Shown piece by piece: positions 54,234 to 63,200 of a stretch of DNA of 64,000 bases. Position numbers and translations under genes: made by a program. The notes under the pieces were generated by a model that was given only the letters and a program-made list of their open reading frames with translations, did no database searches and was not told where the DNA came from. The stretch lies in NCBI RefSeq assembly GCF_902728265.1, contig NZ_CACVBR010000002.1, positions 231,165 to 295,164 on the forward strand. The letters run 5' to 3'. How positions within the stretch are numbered: position 1 is the first letter of the stretch; the number at the start of each line of letters is the position of its first letter. Source of the DNA: Chryseobacterium potabilaquae. Lineage in GTDB: Bacteria; Bacteroidota; Bacteroidia; Flavobacteriales; Weeksellaceae.

Positions 54234-54269
54234 AAATTCATAAATCCATGAAAGCAAATTCATGAATTT
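54234..54269. promoter_or_regulatory. Tandem palindromic boxes upstream of the TonB receptor
   Basis: AAATTCATGAATTT at 54256-54269 is a perfect 14-bp palindrome. A degenerate copy, AAATTCATAAATCC, lies at 54234-54247, exactly 22 bases (two helical turns) closer to the promoter, and ends 14 bases before the -33 TTG. The perfect palindrome recurs at 56146-56159. Candidate activator site for the AraC-type regulator encoded next door. Confidence 0.6.
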
Positions 54270-54309
54270 AAAAATAATAATTCATTAAAAACCAGAAATT
54301 TAAATAATT

Positions 54310-56034
54310 TCAACGTCCCATTTTTTCAATTTCTTTTAAATAAATAGAAAGTGGGGTTCCTGTTCGTTTTTTAAATGCTAAAGTAAATGCTTGTTCTGTA
54401 TTATAACCTAATTCATCTGCAATAGACGATATTTTATACGAGCGGAATTTTTTACTCTCAGCAAGTTTGTTTATAGCATAATCAATCCGAAGGTCATTTA
54501 AATAAGCAGCGAAATTTTTACCTTTATGAGTATTAATTATTTCCGATAAGTATTTAGAATTTGTTTTTATTTTTTTTGCAAGATTTCCTAAAGTAATTCC
54601 TTTATTTAAAAATTGCTTTTTTATTTCAAAGATTTCCAATTCTTTCAGAACAGCTTGAACTACATTTTTTGAAATAACACTAGTGTTTTTATCTTTTATG
54701 TTTTCTTGTTCTATTGTATTAAAAGAATTTTGTTGTTGAGATTCTATTGGAAGATGAATCCTATTATCTGCCTGAACTTTTTGGATTAAATCTTGAGCAA
54801 TCTTTCTATATTGCTTTTCAGATTTTTTAGATTTATTGTATAGAAATATTAATATTAATAGGATCAATAATAAAATTACAAGAGAAAAGTAAAATATTTT
54901 TTTTTTATTTTTTAGTTCATTAATGATAGTTTCTTTTTCATGTATAAGTTTTGGGGTGTCATATCGTCTGGGCAATTCGCGAGATACATATTTGAATTGA
55001 GAATCCAACATTTGATTTATTTTTAAAAATCTTTCGATGTAATACAACTGCTTTTCTTTATCTTTCTTTTCTTTATAATAATCTATCAGATAAGTATAAG
55101 CTTCTCCAAGCTCAAGGAATACATAATTATTCTTATGAACCATAGAGTCAATTTTAACAAAACTCTCTGCAGCCTTTTCATTTTCATTTAATCCTGTATA
55201 GGATTTTCCTAAATATAAAAGAGTATAATTTTTATTTCTTATATCATCTGTTGCAAGAAAATATCTTTTGCATAATAATAAATCATTAATAGCAAGCTGA
55301 TATTTTTTAAGTCTTAAATTATAGAAACCTGCTAAAGTCAAATACTGATAATATCTATAAGTCTTCTTATTTTTAAAAGCACCCAGCCCTCTGCTAATTA
55401 AAATTTTAGCCGAATCTAAATTGTTAATTTCAATATAACAATCTGCGAGATTTAGTCGAATTTTTTCTAACTCATTTTCAGTTAGATAGAATGCGTTATC
55501 TAGATAATACCTTAACACTTTAGCCGCTTCAGAATCTTTTCCGATATAACTATTTAAATAAGCAATATTAGTTTCCGCTAATGCGATTTGCCTTTTATTA
55601 TTATTTTGTTTTGCATATTTTAATCCTATTATATAATTATTTAATGCTTTTTTTTGATCATTAAATTTAAAATATATATTCGCCCTTAATAAGTAAATAC
55701 GTGTAGGGTATATATTTTCTTTTGAGTTTTTAGTTAATTCCGCCAAACTGTCTATGTATTTTAATGCATCCCTTTCATTTTCATTAACACACATAAAAGC
55801 ATATCCTTCGGCTATTTGGAGATTGTTTTTTTCTTGTTTGGATTTTGCTATATAGTATTGTGCAATCATCCTAGATTGCTCAGGTTGCCCATCATAGTTA
55901 TAATCATAAAATTTTTCCTGCAGTTCCTTATAAGAATACTTCTTTAATGAATCTATTGATCTATTTTGTGAACAAAGTAAATTATAGGATAAGATTATTA
56001 AAATACAATAGGTAAGCTTCATCGTTTGTATCAT
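54310..56034 (-). CDS. Membrane-anchored TPR/AraC-family transcriptional regulator
   Basis: The 574-residue protein has a signal peptide or first helix, then TPR-like repeats at about 30-360 (for example QKKALNNYIIGLKYAKQNN, QLAINDLLLCKRYF). One membrane helix follows at about 378-398 (IFYFSLVILLLILLILIFLY), then a linker, and a C-terminal AraC-type double HTH at about 465-570 with LGNLAKKIKTNSKYLSEIIN and SSIADELGYNTEQAFTLAFK plus KRTGTPLSIYL. The layout lets it sense outside peptides and bind DNA at the membrane. Its gene lies between the receptor and the third peptide gene, with a palindrome on each side. The likely real start is the ATG at 56022. Confidence 0.85.
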   Translation of the reverse strand: MIQTMKLTYCILIILSYNLLCSQNRSIDSLKKYSYKELQEKFYDYNYDGQPEQSRMIAQYYIAKSKQEKNNLQIAEGYAFMCVNENERDALKYIDSLAELTKNSKENIYPTRIYLLRANIYFKFNDQKKALNNYIIGLKYAKQNNNKRQIALAETNIAYLNSYIGKDSEAAKVLRYYLDNAFYLTENELEKIRLNLADCYIEINNLDSAKILISRGLGAFKNKKTYRYYQYLTLAGFYNLRLKKYQLAINDLLLCKRYFLATDDIRNKNYTLLYLGKSYTGLNENEKAAESFVKIDSMVHKNNYVFLELGEAYTYLIDYYKEKKDKEKQLYYIERFLKINQMLDSQFKYVSRELPRRYDTPKLIHEKETIINELKNKKKIFYFSLVILLLILLILIFLYNKSKKSEKQYRKIAQDLIQKVQADNRIHLPIESQQQNSFNTIEQENIKDKNTSVISKNVVQAVLKELEIFEIKKQFLNKGITLGNLAKKIKTNSKYLSEIINTHKGKNFAAYLNDLRIDYAINKLAESKKFRSYKISSIADELGYNTEQAFTLAFKKRTGTPLSIYLKEIEKMGR

Positions 56035-56143
56035 TATGCAAAAATATCATATTTAAATCATTTGATTAAGATAACAATTTCATTAATAAAAGCCCCTTCC
56101 AATACTCTTTGATTTTCAACAAATTAAACCACTTTCAATACTT

Positions 56144-56161
56144 ATAAATTCATGAATTTAT
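56144..56161. promoter_or_regulatory. 18-bp palindrome upstream of precursor C
   Basis: ATAAATTCATGAATTTAT is a perfect 18-bp palindrome whose 14-bp core is identical to the box at 54256-54269. It ends 8 bases before a TTTG -33-like element. It lies between the AraC-type regulator and the divergent peptide gene, so it may control both. Confidence 0.65.
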
Positions 56162-56168
56162 GAACTTA

Positions 56169-56203
56169 TTTGATTATGAATTAAAAAAATATCATTTACT
56201 TTG
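56169..56203 (+). promoter_or_regulatory. Promoter-like elements of the precursor C gene
   Basis: TTTG (56169-56172), 23 bases, then TTACTTTG (56196-56203), one mismatch from TAnnTTTG. It lies 32 bases before the ATG at 56236. Confidence 0.45.
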
Positions 56204-56235
56204 TTCTCTTAAATTTAATATTTAACTTGGTCAAA

Positions 56236-56403
56236 ATGAAAAAACAAATCAAAAAGGAAAAAAAATTATCTCTAGAAAAATTACAATTAGTAAAAATTAA
56301 TAATCCTAAGAAAATCTTTGGTGGAACAAAACAATTTATTGAGGGTTGTGGTGACCCAAACAACGCAAGTGGTAACAATGGAGGTATTGATACTGGCAAA
56401 TAA
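56236..56403 (+). CDS. RiPP precursor-like peptide C (55 aa) with Gly-Gly leader
   Basis: A 55-codon frame. The lysine-rich leader MKKQIKKEKKLSLEKLQL + VKINNPKKIFGG ends at Gly29-Gly30, much like leaders of Bacteroidota lanthipeptide-type precursors (K-K-L-x-L-x-K...GG). The 25-residue core TKQFIEGCGDPNNASGN + NGGIDTGK has one Cys and is rich in Gly and Asn. It shares GG(I/L)D and GNN words with precursor A. The secreted prolyl oligopeptidase gene starts 11 bases after its stop. No dedicated maturase is adjacent, so it may use the radical SAM enzyme at 50316 or stay unmodified. Confidence 0.8.
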   Translation: MKKQIKKEKKLSLEKLQLVKINNPKKIFGGTKQFIEGCGDPNNASGNNGGIDTGK

Positions 56404-56414
56404 CTTTTAAGCTT

Positions 56415-58598
56415 GTGAAAAATATTATATTTATCATTACTATTTTATTTACAGTGAATTTCCATTCACAAAAAATTAATTTAGCACCAAATTTCCCTGC
56501 CACAAACCAATATTTTGGAACTAAAATAATCGATGAATATAGAAATCTTGAAGATTTAAAAGATCTTCAAGTGGATAATTGGATGAAATCCCAAACAGAT
56601 TATGCTAATTTGATATTAGATAAAATTCCAAACCGAAATTATTATGTAGAAAAAAGACTAGAACTAGATAAAAGGCAAGGATATTCTATATCTGATTTAA
56701 AAATAACGAGTAATGATAAATATTTTTATTTAAAAAGAAATGCTGAAGAAAAAGCATCTAAATTATATTTTAAAGCAGGGTTTAATGAAAGAGAAGAACT
56801 ACTTTATGATCCATATAATTTCAAATCTAAAAGTGGAAATAATTTTATAATTAATTTAATCAGCCCCAGTTGGGATGGGAATAAAATAGCCATTTCTTTA
56901 ACTGAAAAAGGGAAAGAATTGTCTGAAGTTATTATTATGGATGTAGAAACCAAATATATACATCCTGAAATAATTACCAATACGAATCCTTCAAATATTG
57001 GTGGAATCAAATGGTTAGAAGATAATTCCGGTTTTTTCTATGTATATTACCCCGTGATTGAAAATAATTCTGAGCAATTTGGCAAAAATACTCAATCAAT
57101 TTTATATAAAATAGGCACAGATCCTAAAAAATTAAATGATGTCTTTTCAAATGTAAATAATCCCGAGTTAAAAATTGGTAAGGATGAACTTCCTGCTATC
57201 CTAGTTTTTAATCCTAAAGACAAATACTATATTGGAATGCCAGTAGGTGCCGAAAATTTCAGAAATGCATTTATTATTGACAAAAAAGATCTACTCAATG
57301 GTGAAAAAAATTGGAAAGTTTTATACCATAAAGATTCGAAAGTCTTTTTTATAAGATTATCAGAAGATAATATTTATTTTTTATCTGGTTACAATTCCCC
57401 TAATTTTAAGTTATGCAGAACCAGCATCCATAATCCTAATTTTAAAAATCCAGAGGTATTAGTATCACAAAAAAAAGATGAAGTTATTACTCAATATGCT
57501 CTTACAAAAGATGGGATTTATTATACCACATCTAAAAATGGAGTAGAAGCTAAGTTATACCTATATAAAAATAAAAAAGAAACATATATTAAACTTCCTT
57601 TTATTGCAGGTAATATCAATTTACAATCCAAAGGAAAGAATTTTTCTGATATATGGGTGAATTGTTCAGGGTGGGCAAATGAAGAACAACGCTTCCGTTA
57701 TAATTTGATCACAAATACCTTTAAACCAGAAAATCTCACTCCAGTTGCTGAATATCCTGAATTCAAAAACATTGTAGTTGAAGAAACTACAGCAAAGTCT
57801 CATGATGGAGTTGAAATACCACTATCTTTAATTTACAATAAAAATATTAAAAAAAATAGCACAGCTTCTGTTTTAATAGATTGCTATGGAGCATATGGAA
57901 TATCTAGAAATCCTTTTTTTGCTAAAAGTTTTTTATTATGGGCTAGTCAAGGTGGAATAATGGCAATTGCTCATGTAAGAGGAGGAGGAGAAAAAGGTGA
58001 AGAATGGCGTTTGGGAGGATATAAAGAAAAGAAACCTAATTCTTGGAAAGATCTAATTGCATGTACTGAGTATTTGATAAAGAAAAAATTTACTTCAAAA
58101 AAAAAGATTGCCATTTGGGGAGGAAGTGCAGGTGGTATTACTGTTGGGAGAGCAATGACCAAACGTCCAGATTTATTTGGAGCTGTAATTGTAGAAGCTG
58201 GTGTTTTAAATACCATAAGATCTGAAAAAAATGGAATAGGTGGAACCGATGTGTCTGAATATGGAAGCATAAAGGATCCGAAAGAATTTAAAGGAATATT
58301 AGAAATGGATGCCTATCTCCATATAAAAAAGGGAATAAAATATCCCGCAACTCTAATTTCTACAGGAATTAATGACCCTAGAATTGCCCCTTGGCAATCA
58401 ACAAAATTTGCAGCTAAATTGATGGCAGATGATGCTTCTTCTCATCCTATACTTTTGAAAATAGATTATGAAGGCGGCCATGGAGGGGGATCTATTCCTA
58501 TCTTTCAGCGATATTCTGATTTAAGTGACATATTTGCATTTGCATTTTGGCAGCTAGGTCATCCTGATTACCAACCAAAAGAAAATCTAGACAAGTAA
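56415..58598 (+). CDS. Secreted prolyl oligopeptidase family protease (S9A)
   Basis: The 727-residue protein starts at a GTG that opens the signal peptide KNIIFIITILFTVNFHSQ. The beta-propeller (about 75-420) is followed by an alpha/beta-hydrolase domain with nucleophile Ser571 in WGGSAGGITVG, an Asp in STGINDPRIAPWQ, and the His in YEGGHGGGS. These enzymes cleave short peptides after Pro. Close linkage (11 bases) to precursor C suggests it processes that peptide or degrades a related one in the periplasm. The core contains one Pro (GDPNN), a possible cut site. Confidence 0.9.
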   Translation: MKNIIFIITILFTVNFHSQKINLAPNFPATNQYFGTKIIDEYRNLEDLKDLQVDNWMKSQTDYANLILDKIPNRNYYVEKRLELDKRQGYSISDLKITSNDKYFYLKRNAEEKASKLYFKAGFNEREELLYDPYNFKSKSGNNFIINLISPSWDGNKIAISLTEKGKELSEVIIMDVETKYIHPEIITNTNPSNIGGIKWLEDNSGFFYVYYPVIENNSEQFGKNTQSILYKIGTDPKKLNDVFSNVNNPELKIGKDELPAILVFNPKDKYYIGMPVGAENFRNAFIIDKKDLLNGEKNWKVLYHKDSKVFFIRLSEDNIYFLSGYNSPNFKLCRTSIHNPNFKNPEVLVSQKKDEVITQYALTKDGIYYTTSKNGVEAKLYLYKNKKETYIKLPFIAGNINLQSKGKNFSDIWVNCSGWANEEQRFRYNLITNTFKPENLTPVAEYPEFKNIVVEETTAKSHDGVEIPLSLIYNKNIKKNSTASVLIDCYGAYGISRNPFFAKSFLLWASQGGIMAIAHVRGGGEKGEEWRLGGYKEKKPNSWKDLIACTEYLIKKKFTSKKKIAIWGGSAGGITVGRAMTKRPDLFGAVIVEAGVLNTIRSEKNGIGGTDVSEYGSIKDPKEFKGILEMDAYLHIKKGIKYPATLISTGINDPRIAPWQSTKFAAKLMADDASSHPILLKIDYEGGHGGGSIPIFQRYSDLSDIFAFAFWQLGHPDYQPKENLDK

Positions 58599-58706
58599 TA
58601 CTCCTATTCACATACCCCTTAAAATATATGAGGAAAATATATTTATTCTTCTGATTAATTTAATTTAACATCATAAAAGCAGACTACAGATTTCTAAAAA
58701 AATAAA

Positions 58707-58739
58707 TAGTGTCTCATTAATTGTATAAGTGAGACACTA
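58707..58739. terminator. Bidirectional terminator between the S9 protease and TauE genes
   Basis: TAGTGTCTCA (58707-58716) pairs with TGAGACACTA (58730-58739), a perfect 10-bp stem with a 13-base loop, between convergent genes. Confidence 0.65.
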
Positions 58740-58770
58740 CCAAAACTTTAAACAAAGTCATGTTTTTATT

Positions 58771-59514
58771 TTATCTGTGAAATTTTTCAAAAAAACTTAT
58801 TAACATAACAACTCCAGATACTACCATCGTAGAAAAACCAAGAGTATAAAACCATTTTATACTAATTCGTGGTATAATTTTCTTCATAATATAAGAAGAT
58901 AATATGGCAGCACATCCTACAACAATTCCTATTTTAAGAGAGGTCATTGTAAATAATCCAAGGTATATATATATGATAAGTTTTACAATATTCAGTACAA
59001 TCTCATTCGCAGCCCTGGTAGCAACGATTTGTTGATTGGTCATTCCGATTTTCATGTAAAATTTATTAAAAAGAATTCCTCCTGCACTGATAAAACCCGA
59101 AGTAAGACCTGCAAAAAAACCTATGGTAAGTAAATTTGACATTCCTAATTCTTTTTCTTCGGTTTTATAATCTTTACCTTTAAATACTTGTGGTAAATTT
59201 CCAATAAGGAAAAGTGCCATGATCAATTCAACCCATAAAGAATTAACATACGTAAGCATCCAACTTCCCAATAATACACCCGGTAACGCTGTCGGTAAAA
59301 AGAACTGGACAATCTTCCAGTTAATGTCCCGATAAAAAATAATAACACGGGAAAAAGAGCTACTGGAAGTCCCAATTGACAAAACAGCAGGAACCTGAAT
59401 TACGGGTAAAAATCGATTAAGAACAGATAACAATATTAGGCCCGCGCCACCACCACAGATCACACTTATCCCAAATGCAATAAAACTGCATACAAAAATT
59501 ACAACGTAAAGCAT
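58771..59514 (-). CDS. TauE/SafE-family membrane permease
   Basis: The 247-residue protein has about 7-8 membrane helices. GGGAGLILLSVLNRFL in the first half and GLTSGFISAGGILFNKFYM in the second are the paired half-repeats typical of TauE/SafE (DUF81). Members export sulfite, sulfoacetate or other small anions. The substrate is not readable. It is preceded by a small ORF with a 9-base gap. Confidence 0.88.
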   Translation of the reverse strand: MLYVVIFVCSFIAFGISVICGGGAGLILLSVLNRFLPVIQVPAVLSIGTSSSSFSRVIIFYRDINWKIVQFFLPTALPGVLLGSWMLTYVNSLWVELIMALFLIGNLPQVFKGKDYKTEEKELGMSNLLTIGFFAGLTSGFISAGGILFNKFYMKIGMTNQQIVATRAANEIVLNIVKLIIYIYLGLFTMTSLKIGIVVGCAAILSSYIMKKIIPRISIKWFYTLGFSTMVVSGVVMLISFFEKFHR

Positions 59515-59523
59515 ATCAATGAA

Positions 59524-59757
59524 TTAATGAATGAGATGGGAACTGTGTAGAAAATCATCTGTCGGAATCATAAAGACCAAACCGACAAGAGGTCGTTGTG
59601 TAGTTGGAATAAGAACGTGAAAAGGAATTACACTTCCTATATAATCCTGAAAACCAAATAGGCAATCAATTGAACTTTTTATTTCAGCTTTAAAATAAAA
59701 CTGAATATTATTACACCTGGAATAAAGTTTTTTCCAAGTTAAGGGAATTTTTATCAT
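59524..59757 (-). CDS. Small hypothetical protein (77 aa) upstream of the TauE gene
   Basis: A 77-codon frame with an ATG start, 9 bases upstream of the TauE/SafE gene. The sequence starts MIKIPLTWKKLYSRCNN and contains PLVGLVFMIPTDDFLHSSH. It is more balanced in composition than random AT-rich frames. No signal peptide or motif was recognised. The tight spacing is the main support. Confidence 0.45.
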   Translation of the reverse strand: MIKIPLTWKKLYSRCNNIQFYFKAEIKSSIDCLFGFQDYIGSVIPFHVLIPTTQRPLVGLVFMIPTDDFLHSSHLIH

Positions 59758-60260
59758 TGCGTTTTAATTGTGTTTTTCTAAATACTAAAATTATAATCCA
59801 TATTTAATTTATTTTTTGCATAATTAAATAAGTATTTCTTTATTTACTAAAGATGTAATACTCTATGGATTAATTTTCCACAAAAGTAGAGTATCTATTT
59901 TTCGAAATACTATTTTTATTAAAAAAAAATAAATTATACAAATAGATACTAACAATTAAGCCCCATATTAAGGCTCTCATTCCCCATCTGCGAGAAAAAA
60001 CGTTTTCAAAAATTGACTGTAATTACTTCTTACATTTTCAGGGAAACAAAATAACCATAAAAGTAGGCCCTTTTGAACACCTAAATGATCATTGGGCCTC
60101 TTCTTCTTTATTCCATAGTTGAGAAAATTAAAAATTGGATTGTTAAATCAATAAAAATATCTCAATGTAACAAGTCATTTTATCTTTGAATATGTAGAAT
60201 CAATTTTTTCAAAATATTGTATTCATAATTTCCTTATACTTTGTTTAGCTTAAAAATATT
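59758..60260. other. Intergenic region between the small ORF and the NRPS gene
   Basis: The 503 AT-rich bases contain a hairpin (60065-60099) that could end the NRPS transcript. A run of nine A residues occurs near 59930. No gene or palindrome was recognised. Confidence 0.5.
60065..60099 (-). terminator. Possible terminator of the NRPS transcript
   Basis: AGGCCC (60065-60070) pairs with GGGCCT (60094-60099) around a 23-base loop that itself contains the palindrome AATGATCATT. It is the only GC-rich hairpin in the region, about 160 bases after the NRPS stop. Confidence 0.35.
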
Positions 60261-63200
60261 TTAATCTAATGTTCTTTTTATAATGTCTATTATTTGCTGT
60301 TCTTCTTGCATTATATAATGATGTGCCACATTAAGAGGATAAACTGTTACTAAATTTTGTTTTTCAAGTAATGTATCCACGTTATTACATGGCAACTGAT
60401 GTATATAGCCTGCAAGTAATGGATTTTTATACTCTTCTTCAATCATTGCTTTTAATAATATGGTCTTTGTATACTTCAGATTTGTAGAAATTTTTTGATT
60501 TGCAATAGCATATTCACTCACCAATATTTTTTTAATTTCTATAAAATGATCACTATTGATAGAGACATGGTGTTTTTCATTTATATCTTCATCGGAAGGT
60601 AATGAAATTAATTTCATCAATTCTGGATCTGTAGCACGAATAATGGTATCCAATAAGAATACAGTAATTTTTACATGTCCTCTCCTTTCTAACTCGGAAG
60701 CTATTTCCAGTGCTATCTGTCCCCCTAAAGACCACCCCAATAATATATATTCCTCTTGTTGGCTTTCATGCTGTATCTTTTCAATATAATTCAAATAATA
60801 GGTGGCTAATTGATGAAGATTATCAATCTTTTTCTCATTATATAAATTGTAAGAATCTAATCCATAGCAATGATAATCAGATATTAATTGATCAGAAAGT
60901 GATTGATAAACCTCACATCCTGCAGATGCGGGATGGATCATAAACATGTTTGGTTTACCTTTAGCATCATTAAGAGAAACTATTGCTTTATAATCTCCCT
61001 CATCAAATTCTATTTCATTGTTCTTCGTATTCATATCTAATTTCTCCATAGAAGAAAGTGTATCCACTATTTCTATCATGCGCTTCTTAAATAATTCTGT
61101 AAAATATTCCACTTGGGTCTCAGGCAAATAACCCAAAATGGAAAAATGTAGCTCTCCTTCGGTAATTGCTCCATTAATCGTAATGATTGAAGTACTTCGG
61201 TTATCATTTCCAAAAGAGAGACCACTGCTCTCTGAGGAGATATGCCACGCCCCTTCTCTATCTGAATTTTCCTGATCTAATTGCCCTAAATAATTAAAGC
61301 TTATATGAGGAAGAGCCTGATCTACATATCCCATAAGGCTTCCATAGCCAATACCATTATTAGGGACTGCTCTTAATGACTGCTTAGTTATCATTAGTGT
61401 TTCCAAAAGACTTGAAGAACTATGAAGCCCAAATGGATACATATTGGTAAACCAACCCACTGTTTCTGTAATATCTAAATCATCAAAGATATCTTCTCTT
61501 CCATGACTCTCCAATAAAATCGTATGCGAAAAAGAACCCGTAAAATCCGTGAGAGCCAAAGATAGCGCAGAGAGCAAAATATCATTAATCTGAGTATGAT
61601 ACACCTGATGACATTCACGAAGTAGCTTCTCCGTATAAGTTACATCCAATACAACATGGCCATAATAAGAATTCTGAACGGATAAGCCACTCAGGAAATG
61701 ATTACTATTATTACTTTCAACAACTACATCATTCCAATAAGCAATTTCCGTTTCTCGGTCTACAGGTGATTCTTTTTTATAACCAGCTATAGCTTCTGAC
61801 CATTGACGATAACTACTTCCTTTGGAATCAGCAGATATTTCTTCTGACAACCCTTTTTCAAAAGACTGATAAATCGTTTTAAGATCTTCAGTTATAATCC
61901 TCCAGCTTACAACATCGATAATAAGGTGATGAAATGCAAAAAATATTCTAGCCCTTCCATCTTCATAACCCGTTATATAGCCTATATGCAATAAAGGACC
62001 TTCACTGATATTAAACCCACTCTGCCAATCTGTAAAAATATCAATAAGCTGTGTTTCTGTAATACCAGAACAATCTAGAAGACTTACAGGAGGTACAAAT
62101 AAACCACCGTAATGTTGAACATATGTACCATCTATATTCGGATAAGACATACGTAAAACATCATGCTTCTCTATAAGTACACCTAAACTCTTTTTTAATA
62201 CTTCCAAGTCTAACTTAGGGACATTAATTAAAAATGATTGATTCCAATGATTAAAATCAGGAAATACGCCATCTTTAACCTGTTCAAAGAACCATTCTTG
62301 AATAGGTAGAAGTGGAACAACACCCTGTAAAACACCCTGTTCTGAACGAACAACTCTCACTTTATTTTTCAAATTCCTTTCAATAAAAGCTGAAAGCTTT
62401 TCTACTGAACGATAAGTAAAGATATCTTTCACAGTGATATAAAAATCCAATCTCTTTCGTAAACGACTCACCAACTGAATACTGATAATACTATCTCCTC
62501 CTAATCTGAAAAAATCATCATGAATACTGATACTGGAAGATTCCAAGCCTAAGACCTCTCCATATAACTCCGCTAATTGTTTTTCCAGAACCGTTGTTGG
62601 TGCGATATATTCCTTATCTCCTGTGAAGTTAGGTTCAGGTAAAGCCTTGCGATCCAACTTACCATTAAGCGTAACAGGAAGCTCTTCCAAATGAACATAC
62701 ACAGAAGGGACCATATAATCAGGAAGAAGACCTGATAAGTGCATAGATAAGTCTTCATGATTAACTACATCATCAGACACATAATAACCTACTAAGTATT
62801 TTATCCCTGAACCTTGTTCCTTAGCCAAAACAACTCCCTGACGAATACCTGCATAACTCAATAAGGCGTTTTCTATCTCTCCCAATTCTATCCTATAACC
62901 TCGGATCTTTACCTGGAAGTCATTACGACCTATATATTGTAAATTACCATCTGGTAGAAAACGTACTAAATCTCCTGTCTTATACATCCGTCCATTATAA
63001 CCTATTTCCTTCTCCTCTTCTCTCTGGAAAGGATTAACAACAAAACGCTCAGCCGTAAGCTCAGAAAGATTCAAATAGCCCCGCGAAACTCCTACTCCTC
63101 CGATATATAGCTCTCCTACTCCCCCCAAAGGAACATGACGTAAGTATTCATCTAATACATAAGTGGTGGTATTCACAAGAGGCTTACCTATCACATGAAC

